This document shows, piece after piece, positions 18,098 through 28,239 of a stretch of 64,000 nucleotides of DNA. Below the pieces are notes generated by a model that had not been told where the DNA came from, did not search any database, and was given only the letters and a program-made list of their open reading frames with translations. Every line of letters begins with the position of its first letter. The stretch's first letter is position 1. Position numbers and translations under genes: made by a program. Origin of the DNA: Bacillota bacterium. GTDB taxonomy: Bacteria; Bacillota; Sulfobacillia; JACIYH01. The stretch covers positions 155,095 through 219,094 of the forward strand of contig JBFLXJ010000017.1 in the NCBI GenBank assembly GCA_040757085.1. The letters are read 5' to 3'.

Positions 18098-18364
18098 ATG
18101 ACGGACGGGTGGGTGATGGCGCTCGGTCGGGATGCCCTGGTCACCGTGCTGCTGGTGGGGGCTCCCGTGTTTGCCCTGAGCATGGGGGTGGGTCTCCTGG
18201 TCAGCCTGATCCAGGCTACCACCCAGCTCCACGAACAGACCCTGGCTTTCGTCCCCAAAATCGTGGCGGTATTCATAGGATTCCTCCTCTTCGGGGGATG
18301 GATGCTGCGGGTGCTGGTGGCGTTCGCCCAGCGAGCTTTTGCCCAACTGGGCAGCGTGCCCTGA
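18098..18364 (+). CDS. fliQ: Flagellar export gate protein FliQ
   Basis: Two-helix membrane protein of the FliPQR export gate. From ATG 18098 the product is 88 residues, the usual FliQ length, and starts MTDGWVMALGRDALVTVLL; helices lie at about 12-37 and 50-75. LVSLIQATTQLHEQTLAFVPKI is the family signature. An in-frame ATG at 18071 would add nine residues; both starts are preceded by the same 15-bp sequence because the start region is duplicated. Confidence 0.93.
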   Translation: MTDGWVMALGRDALVTVLLVGAPVFALSMGVGLLVSLIQATTQLHEQTLAFVPKIVAVFIGFLLFGGWMLRVLVAFAQRAFAQLGSVP

Positions 18365-18462
18365 CGACGCCATCGGCCCCCGGCCGATGGCGTCACCCGA
18401 AGAGGTACTGGTGCCGGGAGCTGCGATCCCGGGGGAGCCGGGACGGGAAGGAGGGGAGAGCG

Positions 18463-19254
18463 GTGGCCGGGTTGCTGGGGGCACTCGTGAGCGGGATGCC
18501 GGTGTTCATACTGGTGCTGATGCGCCTGACCGGGCTGTTTCTGGCCGCCCCCTTCTGGTCGAGCCGCATGTTCCCCGTCACCGTGAAGGGCTCCTTGTGC
18601 CTGTTTCTGGCCCTCACCGTGCTCCCCACCGTGGACGCTTCCCGCGCCCCCGTTGCCGCCCTGCCTCTGGCTCTGGCCGCGGTGCGGGAGCTGGCCTGGG
18701 GGGCCCTGGCAGGATTCACCGCCTCTCTGTGCTTCGCCGCCGTACAACTGGCCGGGTACTACCTGGACTTCGAGTTGGGGATGGGGATCGCCAACGTGGT
18801 GGATCCCACGTTCGGAGCGCCAGTTCCGGTGGCGGGTACTTTCCTGTACCTGCTTTCCCTGGTGGTTTTCCTGGGTGCAGACGGGCACCACCTGCTGCTC
18901 TCGGCCCTGGTGCGGAGCCTGCAGGTGGTTCCCCCGGGTACGCCCGTACTTTCCGAAGCCGCCGGGGAGGCTTTGGTGGCCCAGGCGGGAGCCATGTTCG
19001 TCCTCGGCCTCGAGCTGGCTGCCCCTCTGGTCCTTCCCATGTTCCTGGCCAACCTGGCCTTGGGGCTGGTGTCCCGCACGGTGCCCCAGATGAACGTATT
19101 CGTGGTGGGCCTGCCCCTCAAGACCTGGCTGGGCGTCCTGTTCCTGACCCTGGCTCTGCCCGCCTATGTGGCGGTCTTCGGAGGATGGCAGGAGAAGGTG
19201 GGGGAAGCGCTGCTGCAGGTGATGATCCCGGCCGCGGGGGGCGGAGGGCCATGA
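18463..19254 (+). CDS. fliR: Flagellar export gate protein FliR
   Basis: Polytopic export-gate protein, 263 residues, about six membrane helices. Conserved segments include MRLTGLFLAAPFWSSRMFPV near the N-terminus, VRELAWGALAGFTASLCFAAVQLAGYYLDF with the acidic residue in helix 3, and GADGHHLLLSALVRSL. Start GTG 18463 is supported by GGAGGGGAGAG and by the position of the first helix; the longer open frame runs back through fliQ and is not used. Stop overlaps the flhB start by 4 nt (ATGA). Confidence 0.94.
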   Translation: MAGLLGALVSGMPVFILVLMRLTGLFLAAPFWSSRMFPVTVKGSLCLFLALTVLPTVDASRAPVAALPLALAAVRELAWGALAGFTASLCFAAVQLAGYYLDFELGMGIANVVDPTFGAPVPVAGTFLYLLSLVVFLGADGHHLLLSALVRSLQVVPPGTPVLSEAAGEALVAQAGAMFVLGLELAAPLVLPMFLANLALGLVSRTVPQMNVFVVGLPLKTWLGVLFLTLALPAYVAVFGGWQEKVGEALLQVMIPAAGGGGP

Positions 19255-20348
19255 GGCTGCAGTTGCAGTTGTTCGCCGAGGATAAGCCCTTCCCGGCCAC
19301 CCCCCGCAAGCGGCAGGAGGCTCGCAAGCGGGGCCAGGTATTCCGCAGCCAGGAAGCCACCGCTGCCGCCGTGGTGCTGGCGGCGCTGGTGGCCTGCCGG
19401 TACTTCCTCCCCCTGGCCGCGCAGGCATGGCAGGACATGGTCTGCGCCCTGTGGAGCCGTCCCCTGCCCGACCTGGACTGGGACAACCTGGCCCTGGTGG
19501 TGGTCCCGGCCGGGAGGGCCCTGGCCCTGGGGGCCTTGCCCGTGATGGGGGTGGCCCTGCTGGCAGGATTGGCGGTGAACCTGGGGCAGGTGGGATTCCT
19601 CTTCAGCACCGGGCCTCTGTCTCTGGATTTTGGGCGTCTCGACCCGGTGCGGGGACTCGGGCGCCTCTTTTCGCGACGCAGTCTGGCGGAGTTACTGAAG
19701 GGGCTGCTGAAGGTGACCATCGTGGGGTACGTGTGCTACCTCACGGTTTCCTCCCGCCGGGAACTCCTGGTCACCCTTCCCCTGCTCCCCCTGCCGGAAG
19801 CCCTGCGCACGGCGGGCCAGGTGGCGTACCAGATGGTGCTCTGGGCGGGGGCGGGATTCGTGATCCTGGCGGCGGCAGATTGGTTTTACCAGCGCTGGGA
19901 ATACGAGGTCAGCCTGCGCATGTCGCGTCAGGAACTTAAGGAAGAGTTCCGGCAGACGGAAGGAAACCCCGAGTTGCGCGCGCGCATCCGCCGCCGGCAG
20001 CGGGAAATCAGCCGGCTGCGCATGCTGGCCGAGGTGGCCCGGGCGGACGTGGTGGTGCGCAACCCCACCACCTACGCTGTGGCCCTGCGGTATGACCCCG
20101 CCACCATGGACGCCCCTGTGGTGGTGGCCAAGGGCAAGGGGCACCTGGCCCAGCGCATCATCACCCTGGCGCGCAAGCACTGGGTGACGGTGGTGGAAAA
20201 CCGGCAACTGGCCCAATCCCTCTACAGCCTGGTGGAGGTGGGCCAGGCCATCCCTCCTCAGCTTTACCAGGCGGTGGCCGAGGTACTGGCCTTCGTGTAT
20301 CGGCTCACCGGGCGGCAGATCGGGGGTGGCGATGATGGCGGTCGTTAA
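19251..20348 (+). CDS. flhB: Flagellar export switch protein FlhB (NPTT variant)
   Basis: Membrane protein that controls the switch from rod/hook to filament export. 365 residues: N-terminal basic segment ATPRKRQEARKRGQVFRSQE, four membrane helices, and a cytoplasmic domain. The autocleavage loop is conserved except that NPTH is NPTT (Asn271-Pro-Thr-Thr274, within RNPTTYAVALRYDP). Asn and Pro, the residues at the scissile bond, are kept. Downstream APVVVAKGKGHLAQRI is normal. ATG start overlaps fliR; flhA starts 17 nt before its stop. Confidence 0.94.
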   Translation: MRLQLQLFAEDKPFPATPRKRQEARKRGQVFRSQEATAAAVVLAALVACRYFLPLAAQAWQDMVCALWSRPLPDLDWDNLALVVVPAGRALALGALPVMGVALLAGLAVNLGQVGFLFSTGPLSLDFGRLDPVRGLGRLFSRRSLAELLKGLLKVTIVGYVCYLTVSSRRELLVTLPLLPLPEALRTAGQVAYQMVLWAGAGFVILAAADWFYQRWEYEVSLRMSRQELKEEFRQTEGNPELRARIRRRQREISRLRMLAEVARADVVVRNPTTYAVALRYDPATMDAPVVVAKGKGHLAQRIITLARKHWVTVVENRQLAQSLYSLVEVGQAIPPQLYQAVAEVLAFVYRLTGRQIGGGDDGGR

Positions 20349-22389
20349 GCAAGGGGATCTGGCCCTGGCGGTAGGGCTGGTGCTCGTACTGGCCATGCTG
20401 GTGGTGCCCATGCCTCCCCTGTTGCTGGACCTGCTGCTCTCCTTTAACCTGGCCTTTTCCCTGCTGATCCTCCTGGCCACCACGTACCTGCTCCGCCCCC
20501 TGGACCTGGCCGTGTTTCCCTCTTTGCTCCTGGTGCTGACCCTTTTCCGGCTTTCCCTCACCGTGGCCTCCACCCGGCTGATCCTCCTCGCGGGGGAGGC
20601 CGGGCAGGTCATCGGTCGTTTCGGGGAATTCGTGATCGGTTCCAGCCCGGCCGTCGGTATCGTCGTATTCCTCATTCTCGTGCTCGTGCAGTTCCTGGTG
20701 ATCACCCGGGGGGCGGAACGCATCGCCGAGGTGGCGGCCCGCTTTACCCTGGATGCCATGCCGGGCAAGCAGATGGCCATCGACGCTGACCTGCACGCGG
20801 GGAACATCACCGAGGAGGAGGCCCGCGAGAGGCGACGCCTCATAGAGCGCGAGGCCGACTTTTACGGGGCCATGGACGGTGCCTCCAAGTTCGTGAAGGG
20901 GGATGCCATCGCTGCCCTGGTGGTGATGGCCATCGACGTGGTGGGAGGCCTGCTGGTGGGCGTGTTGCAAAGGGGGATGCCCCTGGGCGAGGCCTTCAAC
21001 CTGTATGCCCTTCTCACTGTGGGGCAGGGACTGGCCATCCAGATACCCGCCCTGCTCGTCTCCACCGCCGCCGGTATGGTGGTAACCCGCTCCACCTCGG
21101 GAGCCAGCCTCGGCGAGGACCTGGGGGCCCAGGTGCTGGGGTATCCGCGCGCCCTGGGGATAACAGCGGCGGTGGTGGCCATCATGGGCCTGGTGCCCGG
21201 GCTGCCCCACCTGCCGTTTTTGGCGCTGGGGGCGGCCCTTGGGGGCCTCACCATTACCATTCGCAATCGGCAGCGGCGGGAACAGGCTGAAGACGAACGG
21301 CGGCGGCGGGAGGAGGAACTGGAGGCCATGCGCCGCCCCGAGAGCATCTTCAACCTGATGCGGGTGGATCCCCTGGAAGTGGAACTGGGCTATTCCCTCA
21401 TCCCCCTGGCGGACGCCCGACAGGGTGGGGACCTCCTCGAGCGGGTGGTGATGATAAGGCGCCAGGTGGCCCTGGAACTGGGGGTGGTCATTCCCCCCGT
21501 GCGGGTGCGCGACAACATCGCCCAGCTCGGCCCGAATGCGTACAGTATCAAGGTCCGCGGCGTGGAGGTCCAGAGCGGGGAGCTGTACCCCAACCGGCTG
21601 CTGGCCCTCAACCCGGGGGATGCCGACGCCGAACTGCAGGGGATTCCCACCCGGGAGCCGGCATTCGGCCTGCCCGCCCTGTGGATATCGCGGGAGGACC
21701 GGGACCGGGCCGAACTGGCCGGCTACACGGTGGTGGAGCCCTCGGCCGTCCTGGCCACCCACCTGACCGAGGTGATCAGGGCCAACGCCCACCTCCTGCT
21801 GGGACGTCAGGAGGTACGGGAGATGCTGGACGCCATCAAGGAGACTCACGCTGCCCTGGTGGAGGAACTCGTCCCCGGGCAGCTTTCCCTGGGAGAGGTC
21901 CAGAAGGTGCTGGCCAACCTGGTGCGGGAAGGGGTGTCCATCCGCGACCTGGTCCTCATCGCGGAAACCCTGGCCGATCACGCTCGTACCAGCCGGGACA
22001 CCGAGTTCCTGACTGAGATGTGCCGGCAGGCCCTGGCCCGCGTCATCACCCGGCAGTTCGGTCTGGACCGGGGACCGCGACCGGTGGCCACCCTGCACCC
22101 GGAGGCCGAGAAGGCCATCCTGGAGGGGGTGGAGGCGGCCGGGGGAGGTTTGCCGGCGCTGGATGCCCGGTCGCTGCAGGGCCTGGCGCGGTCGCTCACA
22201 GCCGCCATGACCAAGGTTGCGAGCCGCGGCCACACTCCCGTCCTCCTCTGCCAGGCCGCCGCCCGGCCCCACGTGCGTCGTCTGGTGGAGAAGCTGGCTC
22301 CCCGCATGACCGTGCTCTCCTATGCCGAGCTGGATGAGAAGGCACAGATCGAACCGGTGGCCACGGTTACCCTTTCCGGAGACAGCTGA
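20332..22389 (+). CDS. flhA: Flagellar export protein FlhA
   Basis: Largest export-gate component, thought to couple proton flow to secretion. About 685 residues: eight N-terminal membrane helices, the strongly conserved FHIPEP-type cytoplasmic loop with [23 protein letters not shown]-like residues and [17 protein letters not shown], and a C-terminal platform domain from about residue 345 ([20 protein letters not shown]) ending in ISYAELD-like [15 protein letters not shown]. ATG 20332 or 20335 are both possible, behind GGGGGTGG. Overlaps flhB. Confidence 0.95.
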   Translation: [685 protein letters not shown]

Positions 22390-22403
22390 TGGGAGGTGAG
22401 GAC

Positions 22404-23276
22404 ATGCAGGCCCGCGCTTTCCGGGCGTCTACCACTCACGAGGCGCTGGCCCTGGTGAGCAGGGAGCTGGGACCCGACGCCCTCATTGTGGAAACCCGGC
22501 GGGCGGCGGGGAAGCAGGTGGAGGTGCTGGCCGTGCCCGGCCCCCGGGGATTCTGGGACCCGGGCTTGCTCCCCGCCCTGCTGGCTCACGGGGTGGACCT
22601 GTCCTTCGCCCTGGAATTGGTGCTTTCTCCCCATCCCGCCCAGGCGCTGGGCGCCCACCTGGGGCGGGTGAGGCTGCTGGAGTGGCCCCGGGACCGCCGG
22701 GTGATGGCGGTGGGCCCTACCGGGGCGGGCAAAACCACGGCCCTGGCCAAACTGGCGGCGTGGACCCGGGCCCACCACGGCTGCCGGGTGGGGCTGGTGA
22801 ACCTGGATACGGTGCGTCCGGGGGCCCAGGAGCAGAGCCGGGCCGTGGCCCGCATGCTCGATCTGGAGGCGGCCACCTGCGACGTGGATCACCTGGAGGG
22901 ATTGCTGCAGGGGTGGAGCCAGGTGGATCTGATCCTCGCGGACACGCCCGGGCGCAACGTGTGCCTGGCCAGCCACCGCCAGCAAATCGAAGCCATGGTG
23001 GCCAGGTTCCAACCGCAATTGCTGCTAGGGATCATACCGGTGACGATGGACCGGCACGACGCCCTCGCTTGGGGTGACTTCATGCGGAGTCTGGGCTGCG
23101 ATGCCCTCCTTTTCACCAAACTGGACGAGAGCAGCCGCTGGGGACTGATCCTGGAGATGGTGGCGAAGACCGGGTTGCCCCTCAGCTACCTGACCAGTTC
23201 CCAGGACGTGTGGCAGGGCTTCGAGCCCGTGACGCCGCAGCAGCTGGCCAGGCGACTGCTGGGGGAGGCCGCGTGA
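22404..23276 (+). CDS. flhF: Flagellar SRP-type GTPase FlhF
   Basis: Third SRP GTPase, which places the flagellum and recruits FliF. 290 residues, compact: FlhF B-domain start MQARAFRASTTHEALALV and LGPDALIVETRR, a short N domain, then the NG GTPase core with G1 GPTGAGKTTALAKLAA, the G3 region ADTPGRN and G4 TKLDE. ATG 22404 is chosen because GGGAGGTGAG lies 4-13 nt upstream. The G2/G3 loops look intact so it should bind GTP. The usual partner gene flhG (ylxH) does not follow. Confidence 0.92.
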   Translation: MQARAFRASTTHEALALVSRELGPDALIVETRRAAGKQVEVLAVPGPRGFWDPGLLPALLAHGVDLSFALELVLSPHPAQALGAHLGRVRLLEWPRDRRVMAVGPTGAGKTTALAKLAAWTRAHHGCRVGLVNLDTVRPGAQEQSRAVARMLDLEAATCDVDHLEGLLQGWSQVDLILADTPGRNVCLASHRQQIEAMVARFQPQLLLGIIPVTMDRHDALAWGDFMRSLGCDALLFTKLDESSRWGLILEMVAKTGLPLSYLTSSQDVWQGFEPVTPQQLARRLLGEAA

Positions 23277-23345
23277 TGAGAGGGTTGGCGTGAGAAGCGC
23301 CAGCGTGAGACGCATCACCGTGGGGGGCCTCTGTGTAGGCGAAGG

Positions 23346-24044
23346 GTGGGGTGGCATGTGGAGGACTCGTTGCGGGAGGGGCAGCGCGCCATCCTCAGGG
23401 TGGGGGGTGGCACCCGCATGTACGTGGTGAGGATCGAAGAGGTGCGTGAAGACGCCCTGGTTCTTTCCGCACCCGTGCGCCTCGGGCATGTGGTTCCCGT
23501 CAAACCCGGCACCGAGGTGGAGGTGCAGTACCACCAGGACGATACCATGTACGGCTTCCATACCAGGGTGGAAGACTTCCGCCCCGGTCACCTTCCCCTT
23601 ATCACCGTCGCGCGGCCCACCCAGATCCGCACGGTCCAGCGGCGGGAGCACGTGCGCTGGCCGGTTTCTCTTAAGGTGGTGATCGCGGTGGCAGATGGAG
23701 AGCGGGAGGTTGCCGGGCGCGCAGTGGACCTCAGCGGGGGCGGGTTGGCGGCGGATTTGCCAGGGGAATGGCAGGAAGGGCAGGAAGTGCGGGTGCGCTT
23801 GTGCCTTTCTGCCCAGGAGATCGTCGAGGCAGGTGGCCGGGTGGTAAGGGTGGTGCGCCCGCCGGCACCTGCTGCTCCCACACGGTACGGGTGGCGGAAT
23901 ACGGTGCTGCGTCCCGCGCGGGTTGCCTTCGAGTTCACGTGTATAACCCCGGGCGCCCGCGAGGCGATCATCAGGTACATATTCTCTCGCCAGCGGCAGT
24001 TCCTGCGCTCAGGACACGTGGGGCGAGACTGGGGGGCGGGATGA
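23346..24044 (+). CDS. YcgR-like PilZ domain protein, c-di-GMP receptor
   Basis: 232-residue soluble protein with an N-terminal YcgR_2-type beta domain (about 5-90) and a C-terminal PilZ domain. Both halves of the PilZ c-di-GMP motif are present: Arg100-x3-Arg104 (RREHVRW) and Asp128-x-Ser130-x2-Gly133 (VDLSGGGL). Proteins of this kind (YcgR, B. subtilis MotI/DgrA) bind c-di-GMP and slow the motor at the stator or switch. The gene sits inside the operon, 70 nt after flhF, and overlaps the sigD start as ATGA. GTG 23346 is used; GTG 23358 is an alternative. Confidence 0.9.
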   Translation: MGWHVEDSLREGQRAILRVGGGTRMYVVRIEEVREDALVLSAPVRLGHVVPVKPGTEVEVQYHQDDTMYGFHTRVEDFRPGHLPLITVARPTQIRTVQRREHVRWPVSLKVVIAVADGEREVAGRAVDLSGGGLAADLPGEWQEGQEVRVRLCLSAQEIVEAGGRVVRVVRPPAPAAPTRYGWRNTVLRPARVAFEFTCITPGAREAIIRYIFSRQRQFLRSGHVGRDWGAG

Positions 24045-24838
24045 TGGGTGCCCAGGCCCAGGTACAGCAGTTGTGGGAAAGGTACAAAAGTCAGGGGGAC
24101 CAGAGGGCCCGGGAGGAACTGGTGCTACGTTACCTCCCCCTGGTGAAATTCGTGGCGGGGAGGGTGCGCATGACCCTGCCCGCCTTCGTGGATGAGGACG
24201 ATCTGGTGGGATACGGGGTCCTGGGCCTGCTCGATGCCCTGGGTAAATTCGACCTTGCTCGCGGGGTCAAGTTCGAGACGTATGCGGTCACCCGCATCAG
24301 GGGTGCCATCCTGGACGGATTGCGTGCGCTGGACTGGGTTCCCGCCCACGTGCGGCAGCGGGTAAGGGAGCTGCAGGGAGCGTATGCAAAGCTGGAGACG
24401 CAGCTGGGCCGTCCCGCCAGCGAGGAAGAGGTGGCGGCAGAAATGGGCATCACCATGGCAGAGCTGTCTCAGCGCATAACGGAGGCCGCCTCCACCTGTC
24501 TGGTATCCCTGGAGGGACTGTGGGCAGCGGAAGCCAGGGAGGGGCCCGTCCTCTCATCTTTGCCGGACCACGGGGCTCCTGATCCGGTGGAGATAGCGGA
24601 ATGGGAGGAGCGCAAGAAAGTGCTGGCCTGGGCCATAGACCGGTTGCCCGACCGGGAGAGGCTCATCATCACGCTGTTCTACTACGAGGGGCTCACGTTG
24701 AAGGAAATATCCCGCCTGCTGGGTGTTTCGCCAGGACGGGTCTCCCAGCTTCATGCCCAGGCCATGTTGCGGCTGAGGGCGAGCATGGAGCGGGCCGACC
24801 GCGAGGGGATAGCGAAAACACTGGGCGCAAGGGGGTGA
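24041..24838 (+). CDS. sigD: RNA polymerase sigma factor for flagellar genes (FliA/SigD)
   Basis: Sigma-28 family factor for late flagellar and chemotaxis genes. 265 residues with region 2 (ELVLRYLPLVKFVAGRV, GYGVLGLLDALGKFD then VKFETYAVTRIRGAILDGLR), region 3 with RPASEEEVAAEMGI, and region 4 (LPDRERLIITLFYYEGLTLKEISRLLGVSPGRVSQL). ATG 24041 overlaps the stop of the PilZ gene. Same position as sigD in B. subtilis, close to rpsB. Its cognate anti-sigma factor FlgM is not in the window. Confidence 0.95.
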   Translation: MMGAQAQVQQLWERYKSQGDQRAREELVLRYLPLVKFVAGRVRMTLPAFVDEDDLVGYGVLGLLDALGKFDLARGVKFETYAVTRIRGAILDGLRALDWVPAHVRQRVRELQGAYAKLETQLGRPASEEEVAAEMGITMAELSQRITEAASTCLVSLEGLWAAEAREGPVLSSLPDHGAPDPVEIAEWEERKKVLAWAIDRLPDRERLIITLFYYEGLTLKEISRLLGVSPGRVSQLHAQAMLRLRASMERADREGIAKTLGARG

Positions 24839-24843
24839 AACCG

Positions 24844-25128
24844 GTGAAGTCGATGGATTGGCAGATGGCCATCCCGCGTTCCCCGGATGTGGGGCGGGTG
24901 CAGCAGGTGGCTGCCTTGCACGGTGAGGGCACTCAGGAGTACCTGGAGCGGGTGGGCCAGGTGCAGGCGCGACAGACTCCCCGGGTGAAAGACAACGCCG
25001 GCCCTTCTGCCGTGCGGGATGGGTCGGGCCGGCCACGGCAGCAGCACCGGCGTGATAAGCGCCGCCATCCGCACGCGAGTGCGAATCCGGCGCCCGAGCA
25101 GGCGGCCCACCTCGACGTCCGCGTTTAG
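24844..25128 (+). CDS. Small flagellar-operon-end protein of unknown function
   Basis: 94-residue hydrophilic protein, no membrane segment. The first 50 residues (MDWQMAIPRSPDVGRVQQ after VKS) resemble short Gln-rich proteins that I recall directly downstream of sigD in other Clostridia, which start with an LPRTTEV-like motif followed by QQ-rich sequence. The last part is Arg/His/Gln-rich and low in complexity. GTG 24844 has GGGGGTGAAA upstream; ATG 24853 is also possible. Function unknown. It closes the flagellar operon. Confidence 0.6.
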   Translation: MKSMDWQMAIPRSPDVGRVQQVAALHGEGTQEYLERVGQVQARQTPRVKDNAGPSAVRDGSGRPRQQHRRDKRRHPHASANPAPEQAAHLDVRV

Positions 25129-25209
25129 CATACCTGCCTTCTCGCACGCCTGCCGACGGGCGGGCGCAGGGTCCTCGGGGGCGGGTTCGGGCCGAGGCGG
25201 GCCGCTTCG

Positions 25210-25238
25210 TTGCTGGCGGTTGGAGGTTGTGGTATACT
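25210..25238 (+). promoter_or_regulatory. Sigma-A promoter for rpsB-tsf operon
   Basis: TTGCTG (25210-25215), 17-bp spacer, TATACT (25233-25238), with a GTGG just before the -10. It precedes a leader of about 165 nt before rpsB and separates the ribosomal protein operon from the flagellar operon. Confidence 0.75.
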
Positions 25239-25244
25239 TTGCGG

Positions 25245-25410
25245 CGGCGCCAGGCGGGGGTCCAGACAGGGCGCCCGGCCGGCGCAAGATTACACACGCC
25301 TTCTGACTGGGGCAGTAGGTGCCGGCCCGGGGCGATGGCCGAGATCCGCAGCGTAGGGGGCCGGTTCTGTCCGGGGTGAAGGAGGCGGAGGCTAACCAGG
25401 GGGTAGCATC
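25245..25410 (+). promoter_or_regulatory. Long GC-rich rpsB mRNA leader
   Basis: About 165 nt of non-coding sequence between the promoter and rpsB with several complementary GC-rich blocks, for example GCCCGGCCGGCGC near 25270 and GTGCCGGCCCGGGGC near 25320. Ribosomal protein S2 leaders often carry autoregulatory structure; I cannot match this one to a named motif by eye. Confidence 0.35.
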
Positions 25411-26132
25411 ATGCCGGTATTGTCCATGAAGCAGTTGCTGGAAGCAGGGGTGCACTTCGGGCACCAGACCAGGCGGTGGAACCCGAAGATGCGCCCCTAC
25501 ATTTTCACGGAGCGGAACGGCATCTACATCATCGACCTGCAGAAGACCGTCCGGCTCCTGGACGAGGCCTACGAGTTCCTGCGGGACGTGGCTTTTCAGG
25601 GGGGAAGGGTGCTGTTCGTGGGCACCAAAAAGCAGGCCCAGGAATCGGTGGCCGAGGAGGCCCGCAGGTGCGGTCAGTTCTACGTCAATCAGCGCTGGTT
25701 GGGGGGCACCTTGACAAACTTTCCCACCATCAGGCGCCGGATTGAGCGGCTCATGCAACTTGAGGAAATGGCGGAGTCTGGCTACCTGGCCCGCCTGCCC
25801 AAGAAAGAGGTCGCCCGGCTGGAGCGGGAGCGATCCAGGCTTGACAAGTACCTGGGTGGGATCAAGGGCATGAAGGAACTTCCCTCGGCGCTGTTCGTGG
25901 TGGATCCTCGCAAGGAGGCCATCGCGGTGAAGGAAGCTCGCCGCCTGCGCATTCCCATCGTGGCCATCGTGGACACCAACTGCGACCCGGACGAGGTCGA
26001 CTACGTCATCCCGGGCAATGACGACGCCATTCGGGCGGTAAAACTCATCACGAGCAAGATGGCGGACGCTATACTGGAAGGATTGCAGGGGGTGCAGGTG
26101 CTTCCCGCCGAGCAAGTGAGGGAGGAAGGCGC

Positions 26133-26136
<4 letters not shown>
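25411..26136 (+). CDS. rpsB: 30S ribosomal protein S2
   Basis: Small-subunit protein, 241 residues. Opens [25 protein letters not shown] and has [34 protein letters not shown] and the C-terminal [25 protein letters not shown] block, all diagnostic of S2. ATG start 25411. It overlaps tsf by 4 nt and starts the rpsB-tsf-pyrH-frr translation/nucleotide cluster, conserved across bacteria. Confidence 0.98.
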
Positions 26137-28011
<1,875 letters not shown>

Positions 28012-28015
<4 letters not shown>

Positions 28016-28239
28016 ACCCGTGCGATCCGCCCCTGCTGTGGGGACTGCCGCTGGAAGAGGCCCGGGCCCGCGCCCGGGCCGCGGGCTGGCAGGTAGAGTG
28101 TCTCCTCACCCGACCTCCCTGGCCGGGGACGTCGGGCGGGCGTGCCATGGTGGTGGGGCAGCGGGTGACGGAGGCGGGTCGGCTGTTACTGATATACGCA
28201 CATGAAGAGTACCGGCGGGAAAAGAAAGAAGGCAAATAG
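28012..28239 (+). CDS. Small PASTA-like protein between frr and uppS
   Basis: 75-residue soluble protein with TTG start overlapping the frr stop. LLWGLPLEEARARARAAGW followed by VVGQRVTEAGRLLLIYA resembles a single PASTA-type repeat (a G-x-x-L-E-E-A helix then a strand with x-V-x-Q-x-V). It overlaps uppS by 38 nt. I recall small proteins in this position in some Clostridia, but no function is established. Gene status is moderately supported by tight packing and plausible fold. Confidence 0.55.

Noticed and set aside
17965-18462. N-terminal extension of fliR, and likewise of flhB from 18339
   Set aside because: These open frames run back through fliQ or fliR. Family N-termini, overlaps and ribosome sites place the starts at 18463 and 19251.
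25019-25306. 95-codon frame before rpsB
   Set aside because: It crosses the rpsB promoter, overlaps the small flagellar-operon protein and has Arg/Gly-rich shadow composition with no ribosome site.
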